Assembly (NCBI GenBank): GCA_946800325.1
Contig: OX326959.1
Location: 2,314,501-2,378,500 of the forward strand
Direction of reading: 5' to 3'
Length of the DNA stretch: 64,000 nucleotides
Source of the DNA: Luzula sylvatica
Lineage: Eukaryota > Streptophyta > Magnoliopsida > Poales > Juncaceae
The notes beneath the pieces are model-generated. The model ran no database searches. It worked only from the letters and a program-made list of their open reading frames with translations, and was not told the DNA's origin. Both the position numbers and the translations under genes were made by a program. Shown here piece by piece: positions 38,210-51,594 of the stretch (positions within the stretch are counted from its first letter, which is position 1; every line of letters begins with the position of its first letter).

Positions 38210-39574
38210 GCGCAAACTAATTTTCTTTTTTTTGAATAAAACCACAAACTAATTTTCTTTTTTGAAGAAAACAACAAACTAATTTTCTTTTTTCGAAGAA
38301 AACCACAAACTAATTTTCTTTTTTTGAAGAAAACCACAAACTAATTTTTCTTTTTTTGAAGAAAACCACAAACTAATTTTCTTTTTTTGAAGAAAACCAC
38401 AAACTAATTTTCTTTTTTCAAGAAAACCACAAACTAATTTTTCTTTTTTTGAAGAAATCCACAAACTAGTTTTTCTTTTTTTGAAGAAAACCAGAAACTA
38501 ATTTTCTTTTTTTGAAGAAAACCACAAACTAATTTTTTTTTTGAAGAAAACCACAAACAAATTTTCTTTTTTTGAAGAAAACCACAAACTAATTTTTTTT
38601 TTTTGAAGAAAACCACAACCTAATTTTATTTTCTGGAAGAAAACCATAAACTAATTTTATTTTTTTGAAGAAAACCACAAACTAATTTTCTTTTGGTGAA
38701 GAAAACCACAAACTAATTTTATTTTTTGAAGAAAACCACAAACTAATTTTTTTTTGTGAAGAAAACCACATATTAATTTTCTTTTTTTGAAGAAAACCAC
38801 AAACTAATTTTCTTTGTTTGAAGAAAACCACAAAGTAATTTTTCTCTTTTTGAAGAAAAGCGCAAACTAATTTTCTTTTTTTTGAATAAAACCACAAAGT
38901 AATTTTCTTTTTTGAAGAAAACAACAAACTAATTTTCTTTTTTCGAAGAAAACCACAAACTAATTTTCTTTTTTTGAAGAAAACCACAAACTAATTTTTC
39001 TTTTTATGAAGAAAACCACAAACTAATTTTCTATTTTTGAAGAAAATCACAAAAACATTTTTCTTTTTTTGAAGAAAACCACAAACTAATTTTTCTCTTT
39101 TTTGAAGAAAACCAGTAACTAATTTTCAATTTTTGAAGAAACCCACAAACTAATATTTATTTTTTTGAAGAAAACTACAAACAAAAATTTGTTTTTTTGA
39201 AGAAAACCAGAAACTAATTTTCTTTTTTTGAAGAAAACCACAAACTAATTTTTTTTTAAGAAAACCACACACTCATTTTTTTTTTAGAAAAAGACCACAA
39301 ACAAATTTTCTTTTTTTGAAGAAAACCACAAACTAATTTTTCTTTTTTTGAAGAAAACCACAACCGAATTTTCTTTTTTTGAAGAAAACCACAAACTAAT
39401 TTTCTTTTTGTGAAGAAAACCCCAAACTAATTTTATTTTTTGAAGAAAACCACAAACTAATTTTTTTTTGTGAAGAAAACCACAAATTAATTTTTCTTTT
39501 TTTGAAGAAAACCACAAACTAATTTTCTTTGTTTGAAGAAAACCACAAAGTAATTTTTCTCTTTTTGAAGAAAA
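38210..39574 (+). repeat. Short HOR unit, 1,365 bp
   Basis: GCGC marks at 38,210, 38,860 and 39,575 give sub-spacings of 650 and 715 bp. The first half carries TTTTTTCAAG, CCACAAACTAGTTTTC, and CTGGAAGAAAACCATAAAC. The second half carries AATCACAAAAACATTTTTC, CCAGTAAC with TTTTCAATTTTTG, TAATATTTATTT, CTCATTTT with TAGAAAAAGACC, and CAACCGAATTTTC. Confidence 0.9.
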
Positions 39575-40937
39575 GCGCAAACTAATTTTCTTTTTTTTGA
39601 ATAAAACCACAAACTAATTTTCTTTTTTGAAGAAAACAACAAACTAATCTTCTTTTTTCGAAGAAAACCACAAACTAATTTTTTTTTTTGAAGAAAACCA
39701 CAAACTAATTTTTCTTTTTTTGAAGAAAACCACAAACTAATTTTCTTTTTTTGAAGAAAACCACAAACTAATTTTCTTTTTTCAAGAAAACCACAAACTA
39801 ATTTTTCTTTTTTTGAAGAAATCCACAAACTAGTTTTCTTTTTTTGAAGAAAACCAGAAACTAATTTTCTTTTTTTGAAGAAAACCACAAACTAATTTTT
39901 TTTTTGAAGAAAACCACAAACAAATTTTCTTTTTTTGAAGAAAACCACAAACTAATTTTTTTTTTTTGAAGAAAACCACAACCTAATTTTATTTTCTGGA
40001 AGAAAACCATAAACTAATTTTCTTTTTTTGAAGAAAGCCACAAACTAATTTTCTTTTTGTGAAGAAAACCACAAACTAATTTTATTTTTTGAAGAAAACC
40101 ACAAACTAATTTTCTTTTTGTGAAGAAAACCACATATTAATTTTCTTTTTTTGAAGAAAACCACAAACTAATTTTCTTTGTTTGAAGAAAACCACAAAGT
40201 AATTTTTCTCTTTTTGAAGAAAAGCGCAAACTAATTTTCTTTTTTTTGAATAAAACCACAAAGTAATTTTCTTTTTTGAAGAAAACAACAAACTAATTTT
40301 CTTTTTTCGAAGAAAACCACAAACTAATTTTCTTTTTTTGAAGAAAACCACAAACTAATTTTTCTTTTTTTGAAGAAAACCACAAACTAATTTTCTATTT
40401 TTGAAGAAAATCACAAAAACATTTTTCTTTTTTTGAAGAAAACCACAAACTAATTTTTCTCTTTTTTGAAGAAAACCAGTAACTAATTTTCAATTTTTGA
40501 AGAAACCCACAAACTAATATTTATTTTTTTGAAGAAAACTACAAACAAAAATTTGTTTTTTTGAAGAAAACCAGAAACTAATTTTCTTTTTTTGAAGAAA
40601 ACCACAAACTAATTTTTTTTTAAGAAAACCACACACTCATTTTTTTTTTAGAAAAAGACCACAAACAAATTTTCTTTTTTTGAAGAAAACCACAAACTAA
40701 TTTTTCTTTTTTTGAAGAAAACCACAACCGAATTTTCTTTTTTTGAAGAAAACCACAAACTAATTTTCTGTTTGTGAAGAAAACCCCAAACTAATTTTAT
40801 TTTTTGAAGAAAACCACAAACTAATTTTTTTTTGTGAAGAAAACCACAAATTAATTTTCTTTTTTTGAAGAAAACCACAAACTAATTTTCTTTGTTTGAA
40901 GAAAACCACAAAGTAATTTTTCTCTTTTTGAAGAAAA
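39575..40937 (+). repeat. Short HOR unit, 1,363 bp
   Basis: The organisation is the same as 38,210-39,574, with GCGC marks at 39,575, 40,224 and 40,938 (649 and 714 bp). The monomer order is identical by eye. A TTTTCTGTTTGTGAAG change near 40,770 is private to this copy. Confidence 0.9.
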
Positions 40938-43507
40938 GCGCAAACTAATTTTCTTTTTTTTGAATAAAACCACAAACTAATTTTCTTTTTTGAAGAAAAC
41001 AACAAACTAATTTTCTTTTTTCGAAGAAAACCACAAACTAATTTTCTTTTTTTGAAGAAAACCACAAACTAATTTTTCTTTTTTTGAAGAAAACCACAAA
41101 CTAATTTTCTTTTTTTGAAGAAAACCACAAACTAATTTTTCTTTTTTTTTGAAGAAAACCACATACTAATTTCCAATTTTTGAAGAAAACCACAAACTAA
41201 TTTTTCTTTTTTTATAGAAAACCACAAACAATTTTTCTTTTTTTGAATAAAACCACAAACAAATTTTCTTTTTTTGAAGAAAACCACAAACTGATATTTC
41301 TTTTTTCGAAGAAAACCACAAACTAATTTTAGTTTTTGAAGAAAACCACAAACTAATTTTATTTTTGTGAAGAAACCCACAAATTAATTTTCTTTTTTTG
41401 AAGAAAACCACAAACTAATTTTATTTTTTGACGAAAAGCACAACCAAATTTTCTTTTTTTGAAGAAAACCACAAACTAATTTTCTTTTTTTTTAAGAAAT
41501 CCACAAACTAATTTTCTTTTTGTGAAGAAAACCACAAATTAATTTTATTTTTTGAAGAAAACCACAAACTAATTTTCTTTTTGTGAAGAAAACCACAAAT
41601 TTTTTTTTTTTTGAAGAAAACCACAAACCAATTTTCTTTTTTTGAAGAAAACCACAAAGTAATTTTTCTTTTTTTGAAGAAAACCACAAACTAATTTTCT
41701 TTTTTTGAAGAAAACCCCAAACTAATTTTCTTTTTTTGAAGAAAACCACAAACTAATTTTTCTTTTTTTGAAGAAAACCAGAAACTAATTTTCTTTCTTT
41801 GAAGAAATTCACAAAAACATATTTCTTTTTTTTAAGAAGACCACAAACTAATTTTTCATTTTTTTGAAGAAAACAACAAACTAATTTTTAATTTTTGAAG
41901 AAAACCAAACTAATTTTTCTTTTTTTGAAGAAAACCACAAACAAATTTTTCTTTCTTTGAAGAAAACCAGAAACTAATTTTCTAAAACCACAAACTAATT
42001 TTTCTTTTTTCGAAGAAAACCACAAACTAATTTTATTTTTTGAAGAAAACCACAAACTAATTTTCTTTTTGTGAAGAAAACCACAAATTAATTTTTTTTT
42101 TGAAGAAAACCACAAACTAATTTTCTTTTTGTGAAGAAAACCACCAATTAATTTTCTTTTTTTGAAGAAAACTACAAACTAATTTTCTTTTTTTGTAGAA
42201 AACCACGAAGTAATTTTTCTTTTTTTGAAGAAAACCACAAACTAATTTTCTTTTTTTTGAAGAAAAGTACAAACTAATTTTCTTTTTTGAAGAAAACCAC
42301 AAACTAATTTTCTTTTTTTGAAGAAAACCACAAACTAATTTTCTTTTTTCAAGAAAACCACAAACTAATTTTTCTTTTTTTGAAGAAATCCACAAACTAG
42401 TTTTCTTTTTTTGAAGAAAACCAGAAACTAATTTTCTTTTTTTGAAGAAAACCACAAACTAATTTTTTTTTTGAAGAAAACCACAAACAAATTTTCTTTT
42501 TTTGAAGAAAACCACAAACTAATTTTTCTTTTTTTGAAGAAAACCACAACCTAATTTTATTTTCTGGAAGAAAACCACAAACTAATTTTCTTTTTTTGAA
42601 GAAAACCACAAACTAATTTTCTTTTTGTGAAGAAAACCACAAACTAATTTTATTTTATGAAGAAAACCACAAACTAATTTTCTTTTTGTGAAGAAAACCA
42701 CATATTAATTTTCTTTTTTTGAAGAAAACCACAAACTAATTTTCTTTGTTTGAAGAAAACCACAAATTAATTTTTCTCTTTTTGAAGAAAAGCGCAAACT
42801 AATTTTCTTTTTTTTGAATAAAACCACAAAGTAATTTTCTTTTTTGAAGAAAACAACAAACTAATTTTCTTTTTTCGAAGAAAACCACAAACTAATTTTC
42901 TTTTTTTGAAGAAAACCACAAACTAATTTTTCTTTTTTTGAAGAAAACCACAAACTAATTTTCTATTTTTGAAGAAAATCACAAGAACATTTTTCTTTTT
43001 TTGAAGAAAACCACAAACTAATTTTTCTCTTTTTTGAAGAAAACCACTAACTAATTTTCAATTTTTGAAGAAACCCACAAACTAATATTTATTTTTTTGA
43101 AGAAAACTACAAACAAATATTTGTTTTTTTGAAGAAAACCAGAAACTAATTTTCTTTTTTTGAAGAAAACCACAAACTAATTTTTTTTTTGAAGAAAACC
43201 ACAAACTCATTTTTTTTTTAGAAAAAGACCACAAACAAATTTTCTTTTTTTGAAGAAAACCACAAACTAATTTTTCTTTTTCTGAAGAAAACCACAACCG
43301 AATTTTCTTTTTTTGAAGAAAACCACAAACTAATTTTCTTTTTGTGAAGAAAACCCCAAACTAATTTTATTTTTTGAAGAAAACCACAAACTAATTTTTT
43401 TTTGTGAAGAAAACCACAAATTAATTTTCTTTTTTTGAAGAAAACCACAAACTAATTTTCTTTGTTTGAAGAAAACCACAAAGTAATTTTTCTCTTTTTG
43501 AAGAAAA
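40938..43507 (+). repeat. Long HOR unit, 2,570 bp
   Basis: GCGC marks at 40,938, 42,792 and 43,508 give 1,854 and 716 bp. Relative to the 1,364-bp unit it contains about 1,206 bp more. The extra part carries CATACTAAT with TTTCCAATTTTTG (41,162), ATAGAAAACC, CTGATATTTC, GACGAAAAGCAC, ATTCACAAAAACATATTTC, CCAAACTAATTTTTC, and the 21-bp monomer at 41,967-41,987. Confidence 0.9.
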
Positions 43508-45091
43508 GCGCAAACTAATTTTCTTTTTTTTGAATAAAACCACAAACTAATTTTCTTTTTTGAAGAAAACAACAAACTAATTTTCTTTTTTCGAAGAAAA
43601 TCACAAACTAATTTTCTTTTTTTGAAGAAAACCACAAACTAATTTTTCTTTTTTTGAAGAAAACCACAAACTAATTTTCTTTTTTTGAAGAAAACCACAA
43701 ACTAATTTTCGTTTTGTGAAGAAAACCACCAATTAATTTTCTTTTTTTGAAGAAAACTACAAACTAATTTTCTTTTTTTGTAGAAAACCACGAATTAATT
43801 TTTCTTTTTTTGTAGAAAACCACAAACTAATTTTCTTTTTTTTGAAGAAAAGTACAAACTAATTTTCTTTTTTGAAGAAAACCACAAACTAATTTTCTTT
43901 TTTTGAAGAAAACCACAAACTAATTTTCTTTTTTCAAGAAAACCACAAACTAATTTTTCTTTTTTTGAAGAAATCCACAAACTAGTTTCTTTTTTTGAAG
44001 AAAACCAGAAACTAATTTTCTTTTTTTGAAGAAAACCACAAACTAATTTTTTTTTTGAAGAAAACCACAAACAAATTTTTTTTTTTGAAGAAAACCACAA
44101 ACTAATTTTTCTTTTTTTGAAGAAAACCACAACCTAATTTTATTTTCTGGAAGAAAACCATAAACTAATTTTCTTTTTTTGAAGAAAACCACAAACTAAT
44201 TTTCTTTTTGTGAAGAAAACCACAAACTAATTTTATTTTATGAAGAAAACCACAAACTAATTTTCTTTTTGTGAAGAAAACCACATATTAATTTTCTTTT
44301 TTTGAAGAAAACCACAAACTAATTTTCTTTGTTTGAAGAAAACCACAAATTAATTTTTCTCTTTTTGAAGAAAAGCGCAAACTAATTTTCTTTTTTTTGA
44401 ATAAAACCACAAAGTAATTTTCTTTTTTGAAGAAAACAACAAACTAATTTTCTTTTTTCGAAGAAAACCACAAACTAATTTTCTTTTTTTGAAGAAAACC
44501 ACAAACTAATTTTTCTTTTTTTGAAGAAAACCACAAACTAATTTTCTATTTTTGAAGAAAATCACAAAAACATTTTTCTTTTTTTGAAGAAAACCACAAA
44601 CTAATTTTTCTCTTTTTTGAAGAAAACCAGTAACTAATTTTCAATTTTTGAAGAAACCCACAAACTAATATTTATTTTTTTGAAGAAAACTACAAACAAA
44701 TATTTGTTTTTTTGAAGAAAACCAGAAACTAATTTTCTTTTTTTGAAGAAAACCACAAACTAATTTTTTTTTTGAAGAAAACCACAAACTCATTTTTTTT
44801 TTAGAAAAAGACCACAAACAAATTTTCTTTTTTTGAAGAAAACCACAAACTAATTTTTCTTTTTTTGAAGAAAACCACAACCGAATTTTTCTTTTTTTGA
44901 AGAAAACCACAAACTAATTTTCTTTTTGTGAAGAAAACCCCAAACTAATTTTATTTTTCGAAGAAAACCACAAACTAATTTTTTTTTGTGAAGAAAACCA
45001 CAAATTAATTTTCTTTTTTTGAAGAAAACCACAAACTAATTTTCTTTGTTTGAAGAAAACCACAAAGTAATTTTTCTCTTTTTGAAGAAAA
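43508..45091 (+). repeat. Intermediate HOR unit, 1,584 bp
   Basis: GCGC marks at 43,508, 44,375 and 45,092 give 867 and 717 bp. The first gap exceeds the standard 649 bp by about 218 bp. It includes CCACCAATTAAT and TTTGTAGAAAACC monomers that otherwise belong to the long unit. This fits a crossover product between long and short units. Confidence 0.85.
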
Positions 45092-46454
45092 GCGCAAACT
45101 AATTTTCTTTTTTTTGAATAAAACCACAAACTAATTTTCTTTTTTGAAGAAAACAACAAACTAATTTTCTTTTTTCGAAGAAAACCACAAACTAATTTTC
45201 TTTTTTTGAAGAAAACCACAAACTAATTTTTCTTTTTTTGAAGAAAACCACAAACTAATTTTCTTTTTTTGAAGAAAACCACAAACTAATTTTCTTTTTT
45301 CAAGAAAACCACAAACTAATTTTTCTTTTTTAGAAGAAATCCACAAACTAGTTTTCTTTTTTTGAAGAAAACCAGAAACTAATTTTCTTTTTTTGAAGAA
45401 AACCACAAACTAATTTTTTTTTTGAAGAAAACCACAAACAAATTTTCTTTTTTTGAAGAAAACCACAAACTAATTTTTTTTTTTTGAAGAAAACCACAAC
45501 CTAATTTTATTTTCTGGAAGAAAACCATAAACTAATTTTATTTTTTTGAAGAAAACCACAAACTAATTTTCTTTTTGTGAAGAAAACCACAAACTAATTT
45601 TATTTTTTGAAGAAAACCACAAACTAATTTTTTTTTGTGAAGAAAACCACATATTAATTTTCTTTTTTTGAAGAAAACCACAAACTAATTTTCTTTGTTT
45701 GAAGAAAACCACAAAGTAATTTTTCTCTTTTTGAAGAAAAGCGCAAACTAATTTTCTTTTTTTTGAATAAAACCACAAAGTAATTTTCTTTTTTGAAGAA
45801 AACAACAAACTAATTTTCTTTTTTCGAAGAAAACCACAAACTAATTTTCTTTTTTTGAAGAAAACCACAAACTAATTTTTCTTTTTTTGAAGAAAACCAC
45901 AAACTAATTTTCTATTTTTGAAGAAAATCACAAAAACATTTTTCTTTTTTTGAAGAAAACCACAAACTAATTTTTCTCTTTTTTGAAGAAAACCAGTAAC
46001 TAATTTTCAATTTTTGAAGAAACCCACAAACTAATATTTATTTTTTTGAAGAAAACTACAAACAAAAATTTGTTTTTTTGAAGAAAACCAGAAACTAATT
46101 TTCTTTTTTTGAAGAAAACCACAAACTAATTTTTTTTTAAGAAAACCACACACTCATTTTTTTTTTAGAAAAAGACCACAAACAAATTTTCTTTTTTTGA
46201 AGAAAACCACAAACTAATTTTTCTTTTTTTGAAGAAAACCACAACCGAATTTTCTTTTTTTGAAGAAAACCACAAACTAATTTTCTTTTTGTGAAGAAAA
46301 CCCCAAACTAATTTTATTTTTTGAAGAAAACCACAAACTAATTTTTTTTTGTGAAGAAAACCACAAATTAATTTTCTTTTTTTGAAGAAAACCACAAACT
46401 AATTTTCTTTGTTTGAAGAAAACCACAAAGTAATTTTTCTCTTTTTGAAGAAAA
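45092..46454 (+). repeat. Short HOR unit, 1,363 bp
   Basis: GCGC marks at 45,092, 45,741 and 46,455 give 649 and 714 bp. It closely matches 38,210-40,937. A TTTTTTAGAAGAAATCC monomer near 45,330 replaces TTTTTTTGAAGAAATCC. Confidence 0.9.
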
Positions 46455-49024
46455 GCGCAAACTAATTTTCTTTTTTTTGAATAAAACCACAAACTAATTT
46501 TCTTTTTTGAAGAAAACAACAAACTAATTTTCTTTTTTCGAAGAAAACCACAAACTAATTTTCTTTTTTTGAAGAAAACCACAAACTAATTTTTCTTTTT
46601 TTGAAGAAAACCACAAACTAATTTTCTTTTTTTGAAGAAAACCACAAACTAATTTTTCTTTTTTTTTGAAGAAAACCACATACTAATTTCCAATTTTTGA
46701 AGAAAACCACAAACTAATTTTTCTTTTTTTATAGAAAACCACAAACAATTTTTCTTTTTTTGAATAAAACCACAAACAAATTTTCTTTTTTTGAAGAAAA
46801 CCACAAACTGATATTTCTTTTTTCGAAGAAAACCACAAACTAATTTTAGTTTTTGAAGAAAACCACAAACTAATTTTATTTTTGTGAAGAAACCCACAAA
46901 TTAATTTTCTTTTTTTGAAGAAAACCACAAACTAATTTTATTTTTTGACGAAAAGCACAACCTAATTTTCTTTTTTTGAAGAAAACCACAAACTAATTTT
47001 CTTTTTTTTTAAGAAATCCACAAACTAATTTTCTTTTTGTGAAGAAAACCACAAATTAATTTTATTTTTTGAAGAAAACCACAAACTAATTTTCTTTTTG
47101 TGAAGAAAACCACAAATTTTTTTTTTTTTGAAGAAAACCACAAACCAATTTTCTTTTTTTGAAGAAAACCACAAAGTAATTTTTCTTTTTTTGAAGAAAA
47201 CCACAAACTAATTTTCTTTTTTTGAAGAAAACCCCAAACTAATTTTCTTTTTTTGAAGAAAACCACAAACTAATTTTTCTTTTTTTGAAGAAAACCAGAA
47301 ACTAATTTTCTTTCTTTGAAGAAATTCACAAAAACATATTTCTTTTTTTTAAGAAGACCACAAACTAATTTTTCATTTTTTTGAAGAAAACAACAAACTA
47401 ATTTTTAATTTTTGAAGAAAACCAAACTAATTTTTCTTTTTTTGAAGAAAACCACAAACAAATTTTTCTTTCTTTGAAGAAAACCAGAAACTAATTTTCT
47501 AAAACCACAAACTAATTTTTCTTTTTTCGAAGAAAACCACAAACTAATTTTATTTTTTGAAGAAAACCACAAACTAATTTTCTTTTTGTGAAGAAAACCA
47601 CAAATTAATTTTTTTTTTGAAGAAAACCACAAACTAATTTTCTTTTTGTGAAGAAAACCACCAATTAATTTTCTTTTTTTGAAGAAAACTACAAACTAAT
47701 TTTCTTTTTTTGTAGAAAACCACGAAGTAATTTTTCTTTTTTTGAAGAAAACCACAAACTAATTTTCTTTTTTTTGAAGAAAACTACAAACTAATTTTCT
47801 TTTTTGAAGAAAACCACAAACTAATTTTCTTTTTTTGAAGAAAACCACAAACTAATTTTCTTTTTTCAAGAAAACCACAAACTAATTTTTCTTTTTTTGA
47901 AGAAATCCACAAACTAGTTTTCTTTTTTTGAAGAAAACCAGAAACTAATTTTCTTTTTTTGAAGAAAACCACAAACTAATTTTTTTTTTGAAGAAAACCA
48001 CAAACAAATTTTCTTTTTTTGAAGAAAACCACAAACTAATTTTTCTTTTTTTGAAGAAAACCACAACCTAATTTTATTTTCTGGAAGAAAACCATAAACT
48101 AATTTTCTTTTTTTGAAGAAAGCCACAAACTAATTTTCTTTTTGTGAAGAAAACCACAAACTAATTTTATTTTTTGAAGAAAACCACAAACTAATTTTCT
48201 TTTTGTGAAGAAAACCACATATTAATTTTCTTTTTTTGAAGAAAACCACAAACTAATTTTCTTTGTTTGAAGAAAACCACAAATTAATTTTTCTCTTTTT
48301 GAAGAAAAGCGCAAACTAATTTTCTTTTTTTTGAATAAAACCACAAAGTAATTTTTTTTTTTGAAGAAAACAACAAACTAATTTTCTTTTTTCGAAGAAA
48401 ACCACAAACTAATTTTCTTTTTTTGAAGAAAACCACAAACTAATTTTTCTTTTTTTGAAGAAAACCACAAACTAATTTTCTATTTTTGAAGAAAATCACA
48501 AAAACATTTTTCTTTTTTTGAAGAAAACCACAAACTAATTTTTCTCTTTTTTGAAGAAAACCAGTAACTAATTTTCAATTTTTGAAGAAACCCACAAACT
48601 AATATTTATTTTTTTGAAGAAAACTACAAACAAATATTTGTTTTTTTGAAGAAAACCAGAAACTAATTTTCTTTTTTTGAAGAAAACCACAAACTCATTT
48701 TTTTTTTGAAGAAAACCACAAACTCATTTTTTTTTTAGAAAAAGACCACAAACAAATTTTCTTTTTTTGAAGAAAACCACAAATTAATTTTTCTTTTTTT
48801 GAAGAAAACCACAACCGAATTTTCTTTTTTTGAAGAAAACCACAAACTAATTTTCTTTTTGTGAAGAAAACCCCAAACTAATTTTATTTTTTGAAGAAAA
48901 CCACAAACTAATTTTTTTTTGTGAAGAAAACCACAAATTAATTTTCTTTTTTTGAAGAAAACCACAAACTAATTTTCTTTGTTTGAAGAAAACCACAAAG
49001 TAATTTTTCTCTTTTTGAAGAAAA
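46455..49024 (+). repeat. Long HOR unit, 2,570 bp
   Basis: GCGC marks at 46,455, 48,309 and 49,025. It is near-identical to 40,938-43,507 at an offset of 5,517 bp and to the next unit at 2,570 bp. The CATACTAAT monomer with TTTCC lies at 46,679, and the 21-bp monomer at 47,484-47,504. Confidence 0.92.
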
Positions 49025-51594
49025 GCGCAAACTAATTTTCTTTTTTTTGAATAAAACCACAAACTAATTTTCTTTTTTGAAGAAAACAACAAACTAATTT
49101 TCTTTTTTCGAAGAAAACCACAAACTAATTTTCTTTTTTTGAAGAAAACCACAAACTAATTTTTCTTTTTTTGAAGAAAACCACAAACTAATTTTCTTTT
49201 TTTGAAGAAAACCACAAACTAATTTTTCTTTTTTTTTGAAGAAAACCACATACTAATTTCCAATTTTTGAAGAAAACCACAAACTAATTTTTCTTTTTTT
49301 ATAGAAAACCACAAACAATTTTTCTTTTTTTGAATAAAACCACAAACAAATTTTCTTTTTTTGAAGAAAACCACAAACTGATATTTCTTTTTTCGAAGAA
49401 AACCACAAACTAATTTTAGTTTTTGAAGAAAACCACAAACTAATTTTATTTTTGTGAAGAAACCCACAAATTAATTTTCTTTTTTTGAAGAAAACCACAA
49501 ACTAATTTTATTTTTTGACGAAAAGCACAACCTAATTTTCTTTTTTTGAAGAAAACCACAAACTAATTTTCTTTTTTTTTAAGAAATCCACAAACTAATT
49601 TTCTTTTTGTGAAGAAAACCACAAATTAATTTTATTTTTTGAAGAAAACCACAAACTAATTTTCTTTTTGTGAAGAAAACCACAAATTTTTTTTTTTTTG
49701 AAGAAAACCACAAACCAATTTTCTTTTTTTGAAGAAAACCACAAAGTAATTTTTCTTTTTTTGAAGAAAACCACAAACTAATTTTCTTTTTTTGAAGAAA
49801 ACCCCAAACTAATTTTCTTTTTTTGAAGAAAACCACAAACTAATTTTTCTTTTTTTGAAGAAAACCAGAAACTAATTTTCTTTCTTTGAAGAAATTCACA
49901 AAAACATATTTCTTTTTTTTAAGAAGACCACAAACTAATTTTTCATTTTTTTGAAGAAAACAACAAACTAATTTTTAATTTTTGAAGAAAACCAAACTAA
50001 TTTTTCTTTTTTTGAAGAAAACCACAAACAAATTTTTCTTTCTTTGAAGAAAACCAGAAACTAATTTTCTAAAACCACAAACTAATTTTTCTTTTTTCGA
50101 AGAAAACCACAAACTAATTTTATTTTTTGAAGAAAACCACAAACTAATTTTCTTTTTGTGAAGAAAACCACAAATTAATTTTTTTTTTGAAGAAAACCAC
50201 AAACTAATTTTCTTTTTGTGAAGAAAACCACCAATTAATTTTCTTTTTTTGAAGAAAACTACAAACTAATTTTCTTTTTTTGTAGAAAACCACGAAGTAA
50301 TTTTTCTTTTTTTGAAGAAAACCACAAACTAATTTTCTTTTTTTTGAAGAAAACTACAAACTAATTTTCTTTTTTGAAGAAAACCACAAACTAATTTTCT
50401 TTTTTTGAAGAAAACCACAAACTAATTTTCTTTTTTCAAGAAAACCACAAACTAATTTTTCTTTTTTTGAAGAAATCCACAAACTAGTTTTCTTTTTTTG
50501 AAGAAAACCAGAAACTAATTTTCTTTTTTTGAAGAAAACCACAAACTAATTTTTTTTTTGAAGAAAACCACAAACTAATTTTCTTTTTTTGAAGAAAACC
50601 ACAAACTAATTTTTCTTTTTTTGAAGAAAACCACAACCTAATTTTATTTTCTGGAAGAAAACCATAAACTAATTTTCTTTTTTTGAAGAAAGCCACAAAC
50701 TAATTTTCTTTTTGTGAAGAAAACCACAAACTAATTTTATTTTTTGAAGAAAACCACAAACTAATTTTCTTTTTGTGAAGAAAACCACATATTAATTTTC
50801 TTTTTTTGAAGAAAACCACAAACTAATTTTCTTTGTTTGAAGAAAACCACAAATTAATTTTTCTCTTTTTGAAGAAAAGCGCAAACTAATTTTCTTTTTT
50901 TTGAATAAAACCACAAAGTAATTTTTTTTTTTGAAGAAAACAACAAACTAATTTTCTTTTTTCGAAGAAAACCACAAACTAATTTTCTTTTTTTGAAGAA
51001 AACCACAAACTAATTTTTCTTTTTTTGAAGAAAACCACAAACTAATTTTCTATTTTTGAAGAAAATCACAAAAACATTTTTCTTTTTTTGAAGAAAACCA
51101 CAAACTAATTTTTCTCTTTTTTGAAGAAAACCAGTAACTAATTTTCAATTTTTGAAGAAACCCACAAACTAATATTTATTTTTTTGAAGAAAACTACAAA
51201 CAAATATTTGTTTTTTTGAAGAAAACCAGAAACTAATTTTCTTTTTTTGAAGAAAACCACAAACTCATTTTTTTTTTGAAGAAAACCACAAACTCATTTT
51301 TTTTTTAGAAAAAGACCACAAACAAATTTTCTTTTTTTGAAGAAAACCACAAATTAATTTTTCTTTTTTTGAAGAAAACCACAACCGAATTTTCTTTTTT
51401 TGAAGAAAACCACAAACTAATTTTCTTTTTGTGAAGAAAACCCCAAACTAATTTTATTTTTTGAAGAAAACCACAAACTAATTTTTTTTTTTGAAGAAAA
51501 CCACAAATTAATTTTCTTTTTTTGAAGAAAACCACAAACTAATTTTCTTTGTTTGAAGAAAACCACAAAGTAATTTTTCTCTTTTTGAAGATAA
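49025..51594 (+). repeat. Long HOR unit, 2,570 bp
   Basis: GCGC marks at 49,025, 50,879 and 51,595. Differences from the previous unit seen by eye are few. One is CAAACTAATTTTC near 50,573 where the previous copy has CAAACAAATTTTC near 48,003. Another is TTTTTTGAAG near 51,490 for TTTGTGAAG near 48,920. A third is AAGATAAGCGC at the right end. Confidence 0.92.
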
